A DNA stretch of 64,000 nt, from the NCBI GenBank assembly GCA_016861025.1, contig BOKO01000014.1, positions 79,829-143,828 on the forward strand. Reading direction: 5' to 3'. The translations under genes and the position numbers were made by a program. Shown here piece after piece: positions 29,835 through 42,895 of the stretch (its first letter is position 1; every line of letters starts with the position of its first letter). The stretch is from Chloroflexota bacterium (lineage in GTDB: Bacteria; Chloroflexota; Anaerolineae; Caldilineales; Caldilineaceae). A model generated the notes under the pieces. The model had not been told where the DNA came from and searched no databases. It was given only the letters and a program-made list of their open reading frames with translations.

Positions 29835-30830
29835 CTAGAGTCTCACCGGCTCCCCGCGACGCGCCGATTCATAGGCGGCGAGCGCAACCTGCATGGCGCG
29901 CAACCCGTCCTCGCCCGTGATCGACGGCTCGCCACCGGTGCGAATCATCTCAACAAAATCGGTCATCAGGCCGCGATCAATGTTGCTGCCATAACCGATC
30001 CATCGCGTCTTGCCGGCTGCATTCGAGGCCACGGTGATGTATTGATGCAGCGTGTCGGCGTAGATCACGCCGCGCTCGCCCAGGATCTCCAGCTTGACAT
30101 CGCCCCAGATGGTGTAGCTCGGCGGGCGCGACCAGCTTGTGTCGAGCGTGCCATAGACGCCGTTGCTCAACGTAAAGGAGAGCAACCCTGCATCGTCGAT
30201 GCCCAGACCCGGATGCAGCAGGCTGTCGCCGATCTCGGCGTAGACTTCGGTTACTTCGGCGTTAAAGAACCAGCGCAGCACATCGATAACATGCACAGTG
30301 TGGTCGAGCACGGCGCCGCCGCCCGCCAGTTCCGGGACAGTGAACCAGCCGCCCGGCATCGATCCATGGTTGGTGCAGTTGACAGTGAAGACTTCGCCGA
30401 GCAAACCGGCGTCAAGCTGGCGTTTGAGTTCGATCACGGTGGGCGCAAAGCGCACCGGAAAGGCGATCTGGAGCTTTGTGTTCGTTGCCGCACAGCGGTC
30501 GATCATCGCCTGTGCGTCGGCGACGGTCGTGGCAATCGGCTTTTCGCACAGGATCGCCTTGACGCGCCCGGCAGCCTGCTCGACCAACGGGCGGTGATGG
30601 GCGTTCTCGCTGCACACGACTACGGCGTCCAGTTCGGCGTTAAGCAGAGCGTCGGCGCTGGCGAAGCGAGGGACGCCATATTGTGACGACCATTCGGCAG
30701 CTATGGCGTCGTTGTGATCCCACATGCCGACGACCTCAACGCCGCGCATGGTCAGGAGGCTCTGAACATAGCTTGCCGAGTGCAGGTGGGCGATGCCCAG
30801 GAAGCCGATGCGAACAAGTTGATGAGTCAT
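29835..30830 (-). CDS. Gfo/Idh/MocA family oxidoreductase
   Basis: 331-residue dehydrogenase: Rossmann start VRIGFLGIAHLHSASYVQ (the usual GxGxxG is GIAHLH, a known variant in this family), catalytic motif ILCEKPIATTVADAQ, and second-domain AGGGAVLDHTVHVIDVLRWF with the active-site His residues. I moved the start to 30830 because GGAGGAT precedes it by 8 bases; that site lies inside the end of the upstream Gfo gene, whose stop is 5 bases away. Middle gene of a Gfo-Gfo-TIM-Gfo operon. Confidence 0.88.
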   Translation of the reverse strand: MTHQLVRIGFLGIAHLHSASYVQSLLTMRGVEVVGMWDHNDAIAAEWSSQYGVPRFASADALLNAELDAVVVCSENAHHRPLVEQAAGRVKAILCEKPIATTVADAQAMIDRCAATNTKLQIAFPVRFAPTVIELKRQLDAGLLGEVFTVNCTNHGSMPGGWFTVPELAGGGAVLDHTVHVIDVLRWFFNAEVTEVYAEIGDSLLHPGLGIDDAGLLSFTLSNGVYGTLDTSWSRPPSYTIWGDVKLEILGERGVIYADTLHQYITVASNAAGKTRWIGYGSNIDRGLMTDFVEMIRTGGEPSITGEDGLRAMQVALAAYESARRGEPVRL

Positions 30831-30834
30831 GGCG

Positions 30835-31845
30835 TCATCCTCCAAAATCTTTCATGGCGATCACTTTGCCGGTGCGCATCGATTCGATGGCCGCCAGCGC
30901 CACGCGCACCGCCTCCAATCCATCGCGCGCCGTCACGATCGGTTCGGCGCGCCCTTCCAGCACGTCGATGAAGTGCGCCAGTTCGGCATAGTAAGGCTCG
31001 TCCTCGTCGGCGGTTGGGCTGCCGCCAATGCGCCGAAAGCCGTGCGCATCATCGTACAGTTCGTATAGAAGCGGCGGGCGATCTAGCGAGTCCCACTCGA
31101 TCAGGCCGCCATTGCCCGCCACTTCGACGCGCGTGCGAAAGGTGGTGCGCGGGTGTGACCAGCTCACCTCGATATGGCCGATAGCGCCGGACGCAAAACG
31201 CAAGAGAATCAACGCGTGATCCTGAAATTCCTTGCCCGAGAAGGTCAACCCGCGTGCAAAGACGCGCTCGACCTCGCCGCAGCACCAGCGCGCAAAGTCG
31301 ATGTCGTGCACAGCCACGTCGAGCACCACACCGCCGCTGAGATTAAAGTCGGCGTAGTGCGGCGCCGAGAAGTCGCGACCCGGGCGCGGAAAGCTGCCGC
31401 TGCGCGCGCTGCGATAGACGCCAGGCGCACCGATTGCGCCAGCGTCGATCTGCGCCTTGACCTGTTTGTACATTGGGAAGAAACGCACCACCTGTGCCGG
31501 GAAGAGCGGTGCGCCAGCGCGCTCGCACGCCTCCACCATCTCCACTGCATCGGCAAGGTGGCGCGCCAGCGGCTTCTCGCAGATGATGGCTTTACCCGCC
31601 GCTGCAGCCGCCAGCACATTCTCTTTGTGCGCCGTGCCTGGCGTACAGACATCGACCACGTCGACAGCGGCGAAGAGGTCGTCAAGCGTGGCGAACACCT
31701 GCCCGCCATAACGCTGCGCGGCTCGCTCCGCCGCTTCCGGTCTGACATCATAATATCCGACAAGCTCGACGCCCGGCATCCGTCGCCAGCCATCGAGATG
31801 GATAGCGGCAATCGCTCCTGTCCCGATCAATCCGATTCGTTGCAT
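30835..31845 (-). CDS. Gfo/Idh/MocA family oxidoreductase (myo-inositol/scyllo-inositol dehydrogenase-like)
   Basis: 336-residue dehydrogenase with intact motifs: GLIGTGAIAAIHLDGW for cofactor binding, IICEKPLARHLADAV with catalytic Lys, and GGVVLDVAVHDIDFARWC with Asp-His of the active site. It is the first gene of a four-gene unit on the minus strand. AAGGAAAG lies upstream of the ATG. Sequence alone does not identify whether inositol, a sugar or a glycoside is the substrate. Confidence 0.89.
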   Translation of the reverse strand: MQRIGLIGTGAIAAIHLDGWRRMPGVELVGYYDVRPEAAERAAQRYGGQVFATLDDLFAAVDVVDVCTPGTAHKENVLAAAAAGKAIICEKPLARHLADAVEMVEACERAGAPLFPAQVVRFFPMYKQVKAQIDAGAIGAPGVYRSARSGSFPRPGRDFSAPHYADFNLSGGVVLDVAVHDIDFARWCCGEVERVFARGLTFSGKEFQDHALILLRFASGAIGHIEVSWSHPRTTFRTRVEVAGNGGLIEWDSLDRPPLLYELYDDAHGFRRIGGSPTADEDEPYYAELAHFIDVLEGRAEPIVTARDGLEAVRVALAAIESMRTGKVIAMKDFGG

Positions 31846-31946
31846 AGTTCCTGGCTTTCCTTACTGGTTCCCAGGTTGCCGTTGCGATCTTCCTGAAAGC
31901 GCCAAAGCTTCCAGAATGGCGAACAACCAACCTGAAGGTCAATGAT

Positions 31947-32093
31947 ATGGTTGTAGATGGCAATACTTTCCCAGTATCGTCGCATACGAACTCCTGCTGT
32001 GCAAAAAGACAGGATGCGCTGAAATCAGACCCTAACAGTGTCACTCAGCCTACCGATCTGGCACAGTGGCTGGAACAAGCACTGGTCGATTAA
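31947..32093 (+). CDS. Orphan 48-residue ORF in an otherwise empty gap
   Basis: In the 340-base gap between two minus-strand genes, ATG 31947 opens a plus-strand frame of 48 codons ending in TAA 32091-32093. GAAGG lies about 8 bases before it. The peptide has balanced composition, an adjacent Cys pair (NSCCAK) and an amphipathic end (DLAQWLEQALVD). The frame stays open upstream to 31848 without another start codon, so it could be a degraded gene end rather than a functional small gene. I recognise no family. Confidence 0.3.
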   Translation: MVVDGNTFPVSSHTNSCCAKRQDALKSDPNSVTQPTDLAQWLEQALVD

Positions 32094-32123
32094 GCAATGC
32101 AAAAGCAGAGGTAAGAAATGGAG

Positions 32124-32178
32124 CGCGGATTGGGCGGATCAACGCAGATGAAATCAGCGAAAATCCGCCCGATCCGCG
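32124..32178. repeat. Imperfect hairpin of GCGGAT-type repeats
   Basis: CGCGGATTGGGCGGAT (32124-32139) pairs with ATCCGCCCGATCCGCG (32163-32178), one wobble, spacer 23 bases that itself holds CGCAGAT and CAGCG. It lies 7 bases past the stop of the MFS gene and can serve as its terminator. The 7-base periodicity (GCGGATT/CGCAGAT) suggests a dispersed repeat type. Confidence 0.55.
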
Positions 32179-32185
32179 TTCTATG

Positions 32186-33361
32186 TTATGGCGCAACTGG
32201 CTGCTCGGTCACCGGCATGACGCCGCGCCGCCGCAGCAACAGGAAGCAAACCGCACTGCACACAGCCAGCCCCGCACAGACAAGGAATAGCGTATGGAAG
32301 CCCGCCGCCTGCACCAGCATTCCACCGGTCAGGCTGCCCGCCAATTGTCCGGCGCTGCCCGCAGTGTTGAACAGCCCGCTATTGCTGCCGCGCTGCGCCT
32401 TGCCACCAACTTCGGCGGCAAAGGTCATCGATGCCGCAGTATAACTGCCAAAGCCAAAGCCGCGCACCACCTGCACGCCCAGCAGCGCAGGCAGACTCGC
32501 CACCAGCAGCAGATAGCCAAATTGCACCAGCGCGATGCCAAAACCCCCGGCAGCCAGCACCGCTGCTCGACCGATCACATCCGACAGCGCGCCGCTCAGC
32601 CACATCGCCGGCATCTCGATCAAGGCGGCGAGCGACCACAGGCTGCTGATCATCGTCATGCTGTAGCCGTTGGCGCTCATATAGTTGGGCCACATCGATG
32701 TCGAGGCGACGTGCGCCATCGTCCATAACGCCACGCCAGCCAAGAAGAGCACGGGCAAGCCAGACAAACGCCGCCCCACCGGTGCAGCGCTGACTGGCGT
32801 CGATATGGCTGGCGCATTGACCTCGCGTAGCAGCAGCGCCGCCAGCGTGGCAGCGATGAAGAAAGCGCCGCACACCAAAAACACAAAGCTCAAGCCGATC
32901 GCGTCTGCCATGCGCCCACCCAGGAAAGCGCCAGCGGCAAACGCCAGCGAGCCAAGCCCGCGAAATAGCCCCATGCTGCGCCCCTTGCGCGTCGATGTAT
33001 CGAGCGTGTCGCCCATCAGTGTCAAGCCGAGCGTCGCCACGCCGGCCATGCCCAACCCATCGAGCAGACGCGACGGCCACGCCATGAGCACACTGTCGCT
33101 GGCGCCGAGCCACAGATAGGCGGCGCCCACGCTCGCCAACGCCGCAATATAGAGCGGTTTGCGCCGCTGCAGTCGATCGGCCAGCCAGCCCCAGCCAGCA
33201 TTGCCCGCCAGCATCACCACGATCGTGGTGGTGAGAATCACAGAAATGAGTGCAAAATCCGCGCCTAGCGATTGGAGATAGATCGTCAACAGTGGGGAGC
33301 TGATGCCAACGGCGACAAAGGCGAACAGATTAACAATTGTGAGAATCCGATAGTTGTTCAT
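32186..33361 (-). CDS. Major facilitator superfamily transporter
   Basis: 391-residue carrier with twelve hydrophobic segments. Loop 2-3 carries GWGWLADRLQRRKPLYI, matching the MFS motif GxLaDRxGRR, and the mirrored loop has LSGALSDVIGRAAVLA. It likely moves a small solute by proton symport or acts as an exporter. The start is set at 33361 (MNNYRILTIV) because the longer frame reads through the repeat array. No good ribosome binding site is seen upstream. It follows the Opp-type substrate-binding gene on the same strand, across the heptad repeat hairpin at 33424-33478. Confidence 0.85.
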   Translation of the reverse strand: MNNYRILTIVNLFAFVAVGISSPLLTIYLQSLGADFALISVILTTTIVVMLAGNAGWGWLADRLQRRKPLYIAALASVGAAYLWLGASDSVLMAWPSRLLDGLGMAGVATLGLTLMGDTLDTSTRKGRSMGLFRGLGSLAFAAGAFLGGRMADAIGLSFVFLVCGAFFIAATLAALLLREVNAPAISTPVSAAPVGRRLSGLPVLFLAGVALWTMAHVASTSMWPNYMSANGYSMTMISSLWSLAALIEMPAMWLSGALSDVIGRAAVLAAGGFGIALVQFGYLLLVASLPALLGVQVVRGFGFGSYTAASMTFAAEVGGKAQRGSNSGLFNTAGSAGQLAGSLTGGMLVQAAGFHTLFLVCAGLAVCSAVCFLLLRRRGVMPVTEQPVAP

Positions 33362-33423
33362 AGCTATTGAAAGTAGGGAGCCGGTGCACGCATGTGCACC
33401 GGCTCCGTCGAACACAGGCGGAA

Positions 33424-33476
33424 AATCTCCAACCTCCAATCTCTAATCTCAGAGACTGCAGATTGGAGATTGAAGA

Positions 33477-33478
<2 letters not shown>
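33424..33478. repeat. GAGATTG heptad repeats, third inverted pair (hairpin)
   Basis: AATCTCCAACCTCCAATCT and, after 17 bases, AGATTGGAGATTGAAGATT are inverted copies matching at 17 of 19 positions. The hairpin spans the gap between the oligopeptide-binding protein stop (33477) and the MFS start and reaches into the last codons of the former. Confidence 0.75.
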
Positions 33479-35276
<1,798 letters not shown>

Positions 35277-35372
35277 GCAAATTCTCCTTGAAGCTAAACA
35301 GTGGATGACCAAAAACCGTTTCATGGCGGGTTGAAAAAGCTATATCTGCGTCGATATTCCTCCTTTCCAGCT

Positions 35373-36553
<1,181 letters not shown>

Positions 36554-36554
<1 letters not shown>

Positions 36555-37660
36555 CAGGACACCACCTCTTCATCGATCTCGATCACATCGAGCACGTTGA
36601 GCGCGCCGCGATGGAGCGGGTTGCGTTGGAGTTCCGCCTCGACCTCACGCCAGTGCCAGCACGCTGCGGTGTGTCCTGGCCCAACCTCCTCCAGTTCCGG
36701 CTCTTCTTGTTTGCAACGGTCGGTGGCGAACGCACAGCGCGGGTGAAATTTGCAGCCGCTTGGCAGTTCAACCAGGTCGGGCGGCGAGCCAGGGATCGAG
36801 AACAACTGCTCGAAGCCGCCCGTCACCGTCGGCACAGCGCGGATCAGGCCGAGCGTATACGGATGGCGCGGGCGGTAAAAAATATCGTCGGAGGCGCCAA
36901 GCTCGACGACGCGACCGGCGTACATCGTCGCCACGCGGTCGGCCAGCTCGGCGGCAATCGCCAGATCGTGCGAAATGAAGATCATCGTGAAGTGCTGCTC
37001 TTCCTTCAGCTCACGCAGCAGCTTGATGATCGTGCGCTGGGTGATGATGTCGAGCGCCGTCGTCGGCTCGTCGAGGATCAATATCTGTGGATTGAGCAAC
37101 AACGAAAGCGCCAACAGTACGCGCTGACGCATGCCGCCGCTCAGCTCGTGCGGGTAGGAATCGATCACGCGCTTTGGGTCAAGCTGAACAAACTCGAGCA
37201 ACTCAACCAGGCGTCGTCGGATGGCGTCCTTGTCGTGCCAGCCGTGCGCTTTAGCGGTGTCGAGCGCCTGCGCCCACACCTTGAGCACCGGGTTGAAGGC
37301 GTTGAGCGCCGCCTGAAAGACCATCGCGCATTCGCTCCAGCGAAACTCGCGCATTTCGTTGGGCTTGAGCCGCAGTACATCCACCTCGCGGCCATCGCGA
37401 CGATAGGTGATCACGCCAGGTGAGGTCTCCGCCGTCTCGGGCAGCAGCCGCACGATCGCCAGCCCCAGCGTCGACTTTCCGGAGCCGCTCTCGCCGATCA
37501 GCGCCAGGCTTTCGCCGGCGTGCAGATCGAGCGTCACGCCGCGAATAGCGCGCACCTTGCCGCGCCGCGTGGCATAAGAGACATGCACATTTTCGAGCGA
37601 AAGCGGCGCACGCCCATTGTTCTGTTCACCGGTATGCCAATCGAGCTTGTTCTTTGCCAT
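36554..37660 (-). CDS. Oligopeptide/dipeptide ABC transporter ATP-binding protein (OppD type)
   Basis: 368-residue ATPase: Walker A GESGSGKSTLGLA, the signature LSGGMRQRVLLALSL, Walker B ILILDEPTTALD, and switch His FISHDLAIA. The C-terminal extension has GCKFHPRCAFATDRCKQEEP, the Cys-containing oligopeptide signature. AGAGGTTT precedes the ATG. It couples ATP hydrolysis to import through the two permeases OppB and OppC encoded upstream. Confidence 0.92.
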
Positions 37661-37666
37661 AAACCT

Positions 37667-38542
37667 CTACACCATTGTGCGCAAGCGTGGGTTGAAAGCG
37701 AGTTCCAGCGACCGCGTCATCGTGATTACCGAAAGCTGGAAGAGCGCAATCGCCAGAATCGGCATCATGATGCGCCACATCGCATCGCGGAAGAAGATGG
37801 CGCCTTGCGTCCACGCCAGGCTGATCATCACCCCCCAGTTGCTGCTGGAAACCGGCACCAGACCGAGCAGCACCAGACCGACCTGCGTGTAAACCGCCGC
37901 AGTCAACGCCAGCGTGAAACTGATCACGATGTAGGTCATCATGTTGGGCACCAGCTCGCGGAAAATGATGTGCCCGGCGCCCAGATCGAGCGCGCGCGCC
38001 GCCTCAACGAAGTCGCGTTCCTTGAGCGAAAGCGCCTGGGAACGCACGGCGCGCAGCAGCGCGGGCCAGCTAAGCAGCCCTAAAAACAGTCCAAGAAAGG
38101 TCAAATTGTCAAGTTTAATAAACGCAGCTAAGACTGCAAGCAACGGAAATTGCGGGATCGTCAAAATAATATCGGTGAGCCCCATGATGAACCCATCGAC
38201 TGCACCGCCGGCAAACGCACTGAGGGTGCCAAATGTCACGGCAATAAAGGTGGAGAGAAAGGCGGCGACGGCAGCCACGTAGATCACATCCTTGCCACCG
38301 TGGACGATCTGCGAGAAGATATCGCGTCCCTGGTGGTCGGTGCCGAACCAATGTTCGGTGGAAGGCGGCTGATAGATTTTGTCGAGCTTGGTTCTGGTGT
38401 CAAGCGGAATGAAGAACGGCCCGATCAGGCAAATGACCAGAATTGTGCATGTCGCCAGAAAACCGATGAACCCGGCTTTGTTGTAGGTCATCAACTTGAG
38501 CGTTGTTCCCAACCAGTTCAGAATGTCACGAATCATGTTCAT
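37667..38542 (-). CDS. ABC transporter permease (OppC type)
   Basis: 291-residue inner-membrane subunit with six predicted helices. It contains the segment EHWFGTDHQGRDIFSQIVHGGKD, typical of OppC/DppC, and the EAA coupling motif EAARALDLGAGHIIFRELVPN. I set the start at ATG 38542 because GTGGAG is 6 bases before it; the longer frame starts at a GTG that is part of that site. It lies 112 bases downstream of oppB and 6 bases upstream of oppD. Confidence 0.9.
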   Translation of the reverse strand: MNMIRDILNWLGTTLKLMTYNKAGFIGFLATCTILVICLIGPFFIPLDTRTKLDKIYQPPSTEHWFGTDHQGRDIFSQIVHGGKDVIYVAAVAAFLSTFIAVTFGTLSAFAGGAVDGFIMGLTDIILTIPQFPLLAVLAAFIKLDNLTFLGLFLGLLSWPALLRAVRSQALSLKERDFVEAARALDLGAGHIIFRELVPNMMTYIVISFTLALTAAVYTQVGLVLLGLVPVSSSNWGVMISLAWTQGAIFFRDAMWRIMMPILAIALFQLSVITMTRSLELAFNPRLRTMV

Positions 38543-38666
38543 TGTCTGCTCCACCCTGCTAATAACGATTCACGCGCCAGCCGCTCAATCGACTGCGGAT
38601 TGTGCAGTTCGGCGTTGACCTCGATCAGCGAGCATCCGTCAGGTCTGCGACGCCCGCATGCTCTCC

Positions 38667-39746
38667 TCATCCGACTTTGATGCGCGGGTCGAGCCATCCG
38701 TACAGGAAATCCGCCATCAAATTGGCGAGAATCACCGACACGGTGATCACCAGGAAGACCCCTTGCATCACCGGATAGTCGCGCTGTGCAATTGCAGCGC
38801 TGAGCACGTAACCGATGCCCTGATATTGAAAAATCGTCTCGATCAGAAATGAGCCGCCGACAACAAAGCCGATGGCAATCGTCAACTGTGTGAAGAGCGG
38901 CAGCGCAGCGTTGCGCCCCACGTAGGCGGTGGTGATGCGCCAGTCCTTGAGACCGCGCGCCCGCGCCACGGTGACAAAATCCTCCCCAAGCGTGCCGACA
39001 GTGCTGCCTTTCATGCTCAACATCCAGGTGCCGACGGTCGTGAGCACATACGTCGTGATCGGCAAAAACGCGTGAAAGAGGGCGTCGTAGAGAAAGGCAA
39101 AGGTGAATGCCGGCGTCACGCCCGGCGACATCGTGCCGCGCATCTGTGCGATCGGCAGCACCTTCCACTGCACACCCAGCCAGACCACCAGCAAGATGCC
39201 GATCAGATAGTTGGGCACCGAGCTAACGACCGAGGCGAAGATCGTCAAAGTGTGATCGAGCAGCCCCTCGCGTCGATAAGCCATCATCAATCCAAGCAGG
39301 ATGCCAAGCGTAAAGCTGAGGATCAAGCCGGTTCCTACACTGAAGAGCGTCCACGGCAAAAAGCGCGCAATGATCGAGGTGACCGTCGTGCCGGGCGATG
39401 TGATCGAAACGCCAAGATTGCCGCGCATCAGATTGCCGAGATAGTCGATGTACTGCTTCCACATCGGCGCGTCGAGGTCGATCGCAAAGAGCGCCGCCGC
39501 CTGCATCCGCGCGTTCTCATAGTCCATGCCCTGCGTCTCGATCAGGCGGGCGATGTATTGTTCGACCGGATTGCCTGGCAACAGGCGAATCAAGAAGAAA
39601 ATGATCGTGCTGACCACCCAAATCGTGAACACTGCTTTGGCGATGCGACGAACGTAGAAATTTTGTATGATGCGACGAGTCCAGCTCGAACCGGTGACTG
39701 TGGGCGCGGCGCTCAGGCTCTCAGGTACAGTTGTGGATGTGCTCAT
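38667..39746 (-). CDS. ABC transporter permease (OppB type)
   Basis: 359-residue permease with six helices. It shows the OppB pattern: N-terminal helix followed by LLPGNPVEQYI, LPWTLFSVGTGLILSFTLGILLG, and the EAA-like loop GEDFVTVARARGLKDWRITTAYVGRNA. It is the first gene of an operon oppB-oppC-oppD-oppF-small membrane protein-binding protein-MFS, read away from the LacI promoter region. The N-terminus has an extra polar tail of about 25 residues. The gap 38543-38666 after it holds no recognisable feature. Confidence 0.9.
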   Translation of the reverse strand: MSTSTTVPESLSAAPTVTGSSWTRRIIQNFYVRRIAKAVFTIWVVSTIIFFLIRLLPGNPVEQYIARLIETQGMDYENARMQAAALFAIDLDAPMWKQYIDYLGNLMRGNLGVSITSPGTTVTSIIARFLPWTLFSVGTGLILSFTLGILLGLMMAYRREGLLDHTLTIFASVVSSVPNYLIGILLVVWLGVQWKVLPIAQMRGTMSPGVTPAFTFAFLYDALFHAFLPITTYVLTTVGTWMLSMKGSTVGTLGEDFVTVARARGLKDWRITTAYVGRNAALPLFTQLTIAIGFVVGGSFLIETIFQYQGIGYVLSAAIAQRDYPVMQGVFLVITVSVILANLMADFLYGWLDPRIKVG

Positions 39747-39982
39747 GGGCGTGTACAGTCCGTAAATTTATCCGTCAATACTCGATCGATGAGGAAGCGA
39801 CATCTCTCCACACGACCTCTTGAATCCACCATGTGAAGCGTTGTGCTGATCAATGCCGGACAAAAATCGACGGTCAGGCAACAAAGATTATTGGGAATGA
39901 TTGTTACAAACTGATTTAGACAGAGACTAACACAGATGACAAAACGGTGTCAACCACGGTGAATCGTGATTAAATTTAGGGG

Positions 39983-40011
39983 TTGACAAATCGCAAAGAA
40001 GGCGCTATTAT
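39983..40011 (+). promoter_or_regulatory. Consensus promoter upstream of the LacI-type regulator
   Basis: TTGACA (39983-39988), 17-base spacer, TATTAT (40006-40011). The -10 box runs directly into the operator at 40011-40024, so repressor bound there would block transcription initiation. The ATG of the regulator is about 220 bases downstream. Confidence 0.75.
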
Positions 40012-40024
40012 GAAAGCGCTTTCA
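40011..40024. promoter_or_regulatory. LacI-family operator 1
   Basis: Perfect 14-base palindrome TGAAAGCGCTTTCA, the form bound by many LacI/GalR/CcpA repressors, overlapping the transcription start region. Confidence 0.75.
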
Positions 40025-40220
40025 GCAACCACATCTTGAAATCGATGGATTACCGCTTTCTGCTTTGCTGAAAGCAACGCCACAATCTAATTAGTAGCCC
40101 TACAGATGCAACAGGCTTGTCGCCATCTGCGAAATCCGCCAGGTTCGGCCACGAATTTGGATTTTTCGCACACAATTGGCAGTGTATCATTGTAATGACT
40201 TTCCATTAGTGCAACCATTG

Positions 40221-40234
40221 TGAAATCGCTTTCA
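40221..40234. promoter_or_regulatory. LacI-family operator 2
   Basis: TGAAATCGCTTTCA, one mismatch from operator 1, ending 5 bases before the regulator's ATG. Two sites 210 bases apart (about 20 helical turns) would suit DNA looping by a tetramer or a roadblock of the regulator's own transcript. Confidence 0.65.
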
Positions 40235-40239
40235 AGAAA

Positions 40240-41280
40240 ATGACAACAACCACGGTGCGTAAGCCAAAGCCTCGTCCAACGATTTCCGATGTCGCGCGTC
40301 TGGCTGGCGTTTCGATTTCAACCGTGAGCCGCGTGCTCAACGACACGGCGCCTGTATCCGAGGATGTGGAGCAGCGAGTGCGCAATGCAGTTGAAATGCT
40401 AAATTTCACGCCCCACGCTGCGGCGCGCAATCTGGCGGTGCGCAAGACGTACACGGTTGGGCTGCTCTTGCCTGAGGTGGGCAACAACTTCTTTGCACCA
40501 TTGCTGCGCGGCGTCGAAAACGCAGTTCGATCAAGCGAATATCAATTGCTTGTCCATGCCAGCCTGCGCACACCCGATGACGCTCCGTGGCGGCGCACGC
40601 CGGTGGGTGAACACAACACTGACGGCATGTTGGTCTTTGTCGGCAGCGTGGAAGAAGAAGATCTGCTGCGTGCGCATCAACGTGATTTCCCGATGGTGTT
40701 GCTATTTTTCCGTGGCCCGTCGAGCGTCAATATCCCATGGGTGGGCTTCGATAATCGCACCGGGTTATGTCAGGCGGTGGAGCACCTGGTTACGGTTCAC
40801 CAGAGAAGGCGGATTGTGTACTTGCGCGGACCGGTGGGAAACGCCGATTCTGAAGAGCGCGAATCGGCGTTTTGTGAGACGTTGGAACGGCTAGGCGCAC
40901 CTATCCTGCCAGAGCTGTTTGCGCGCGGGAACTATTCGGCGCAGGGCGGCGAAATCGCCATCCAGGAGCTGTTGGCGCGTTCGATCGACTTCGACGCTGT
41001 CTTCACTGGCGACGATGAGTCGGCCACCGGTGTGATGGCGGCGCTGCGCCGCGCGGGACGACGCATCCCGGAGGATGTCGCTTTGGTCGGATTCGACGAC
41101 CTGCCCTTTTCAGCGCATTTGAATCCGCCGTTGACGACGGTGCGTGCGCCGATTGAGCGAGCCGGCTTCAGTGCGGCGAACAAGTTGTTGTCGATTCTGG
41201 CTGGCGAAACGCCCGAAGTGGCGACGCGCCTGCCTGTCGAGTTGGTGATCCGCCAGTCGTGCGGCTGTGTTCGGCAATAA
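40240..41280 (+). CDS. LacI family transcriptional regulator
   Basis: 346-residue sugar-responsive repressor. The N-terminal helix-turn-helix and hinge lie at residues 14-60 (TISDVARLAGVSISTVSRVLN, then the hinge helix HAAARNLAV). The periplasmic-binding-like sensor domain starts at YTVGLLLPEVGNNFF. Typical ending VIRQSCGC. The ATG has no good Shine-Dalgarno site; the operator occupies the place where it would be. Its gene directly precedes a sugar ABC transporter, which is its most likely target, and two operators upstream suggest autoregulation. The divergent opp operon may also be under its control. Confidence 0.92.
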   Translation: MTTTTVRKPKPRPTISDVARLAGVSISTVSRVLNDTAPVSEDVEQRVRNAVEMLNFTPHAAARNLAVRKTYTVGLLLPEVGNNFFAPLLRGVENAVRSSEYQLLVHASLRTPDDAPWRRTPVGEHNTDGMLVFVGSVEEEDLLRAHQRDFPMVLLFFRGPSSVNIPWVGFDNRTGLCQAVEHLVTVHQRRRIVYLRGPVGNADSEERESAFCETLERLGAPILPELFARGNYSAQGGEIAIQELLARSIDFDAVFTGDDESATGVMAALRRAGRRIPEDVALVGFDDLPFSAHLNPPLTTVRAPIERAGFSAANKLLSILAGETPEVATRLPVELVIRQSCGCVRQ

Positions 41281-41359
41281 ACCTCGTACACCGTCGGCGA
41301 TGAAGGGTCAGGTTTACAGTTGGTTCCTATTTTTCAGTTCTAAAAGGAGAAATTGAGGA

Positions 41360-42820
<1,461 letters not shown>

Positions 42821-42833
42821 TTCGTGGCAGGTG

Positions 42834-42875
42834 AGATTCGATGTGGATCATCCGGGGATGATCCACATCGAATCT
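42834..42875 (+). terminator. 20-base-pair hairpin between binding protein and permease genes
   Basis: AGATTCGATGTGGATCATCC (42834-42853) pairs perfectly with 42856-42875, leaving only GG between arms. No T-tract follows. Position and strength fit a 3' stabiliser or partial attenuator that lowers permease expression relative to the binding protein. Confidence 0.75.
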
Positions 42876-42895
42876 GTTGTGGAAGGAGACATAAA

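Larger units (their letters stand above)
39747..40239. promoter_or_regulatory. 493-base divergent control region between oppB and lacI-like gene
   Basis: AT-richer than its surroundings. The right half contains the lacI-like promoter and two LacI-type operators (listed separately). In the left half I see AT-rich tracts, a TGTCAA on the minus side of 39948-39953 that could be the -35 of the opp operon, but no matching -10. No ORF of credible length is seen here. Confidence 0.5.
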
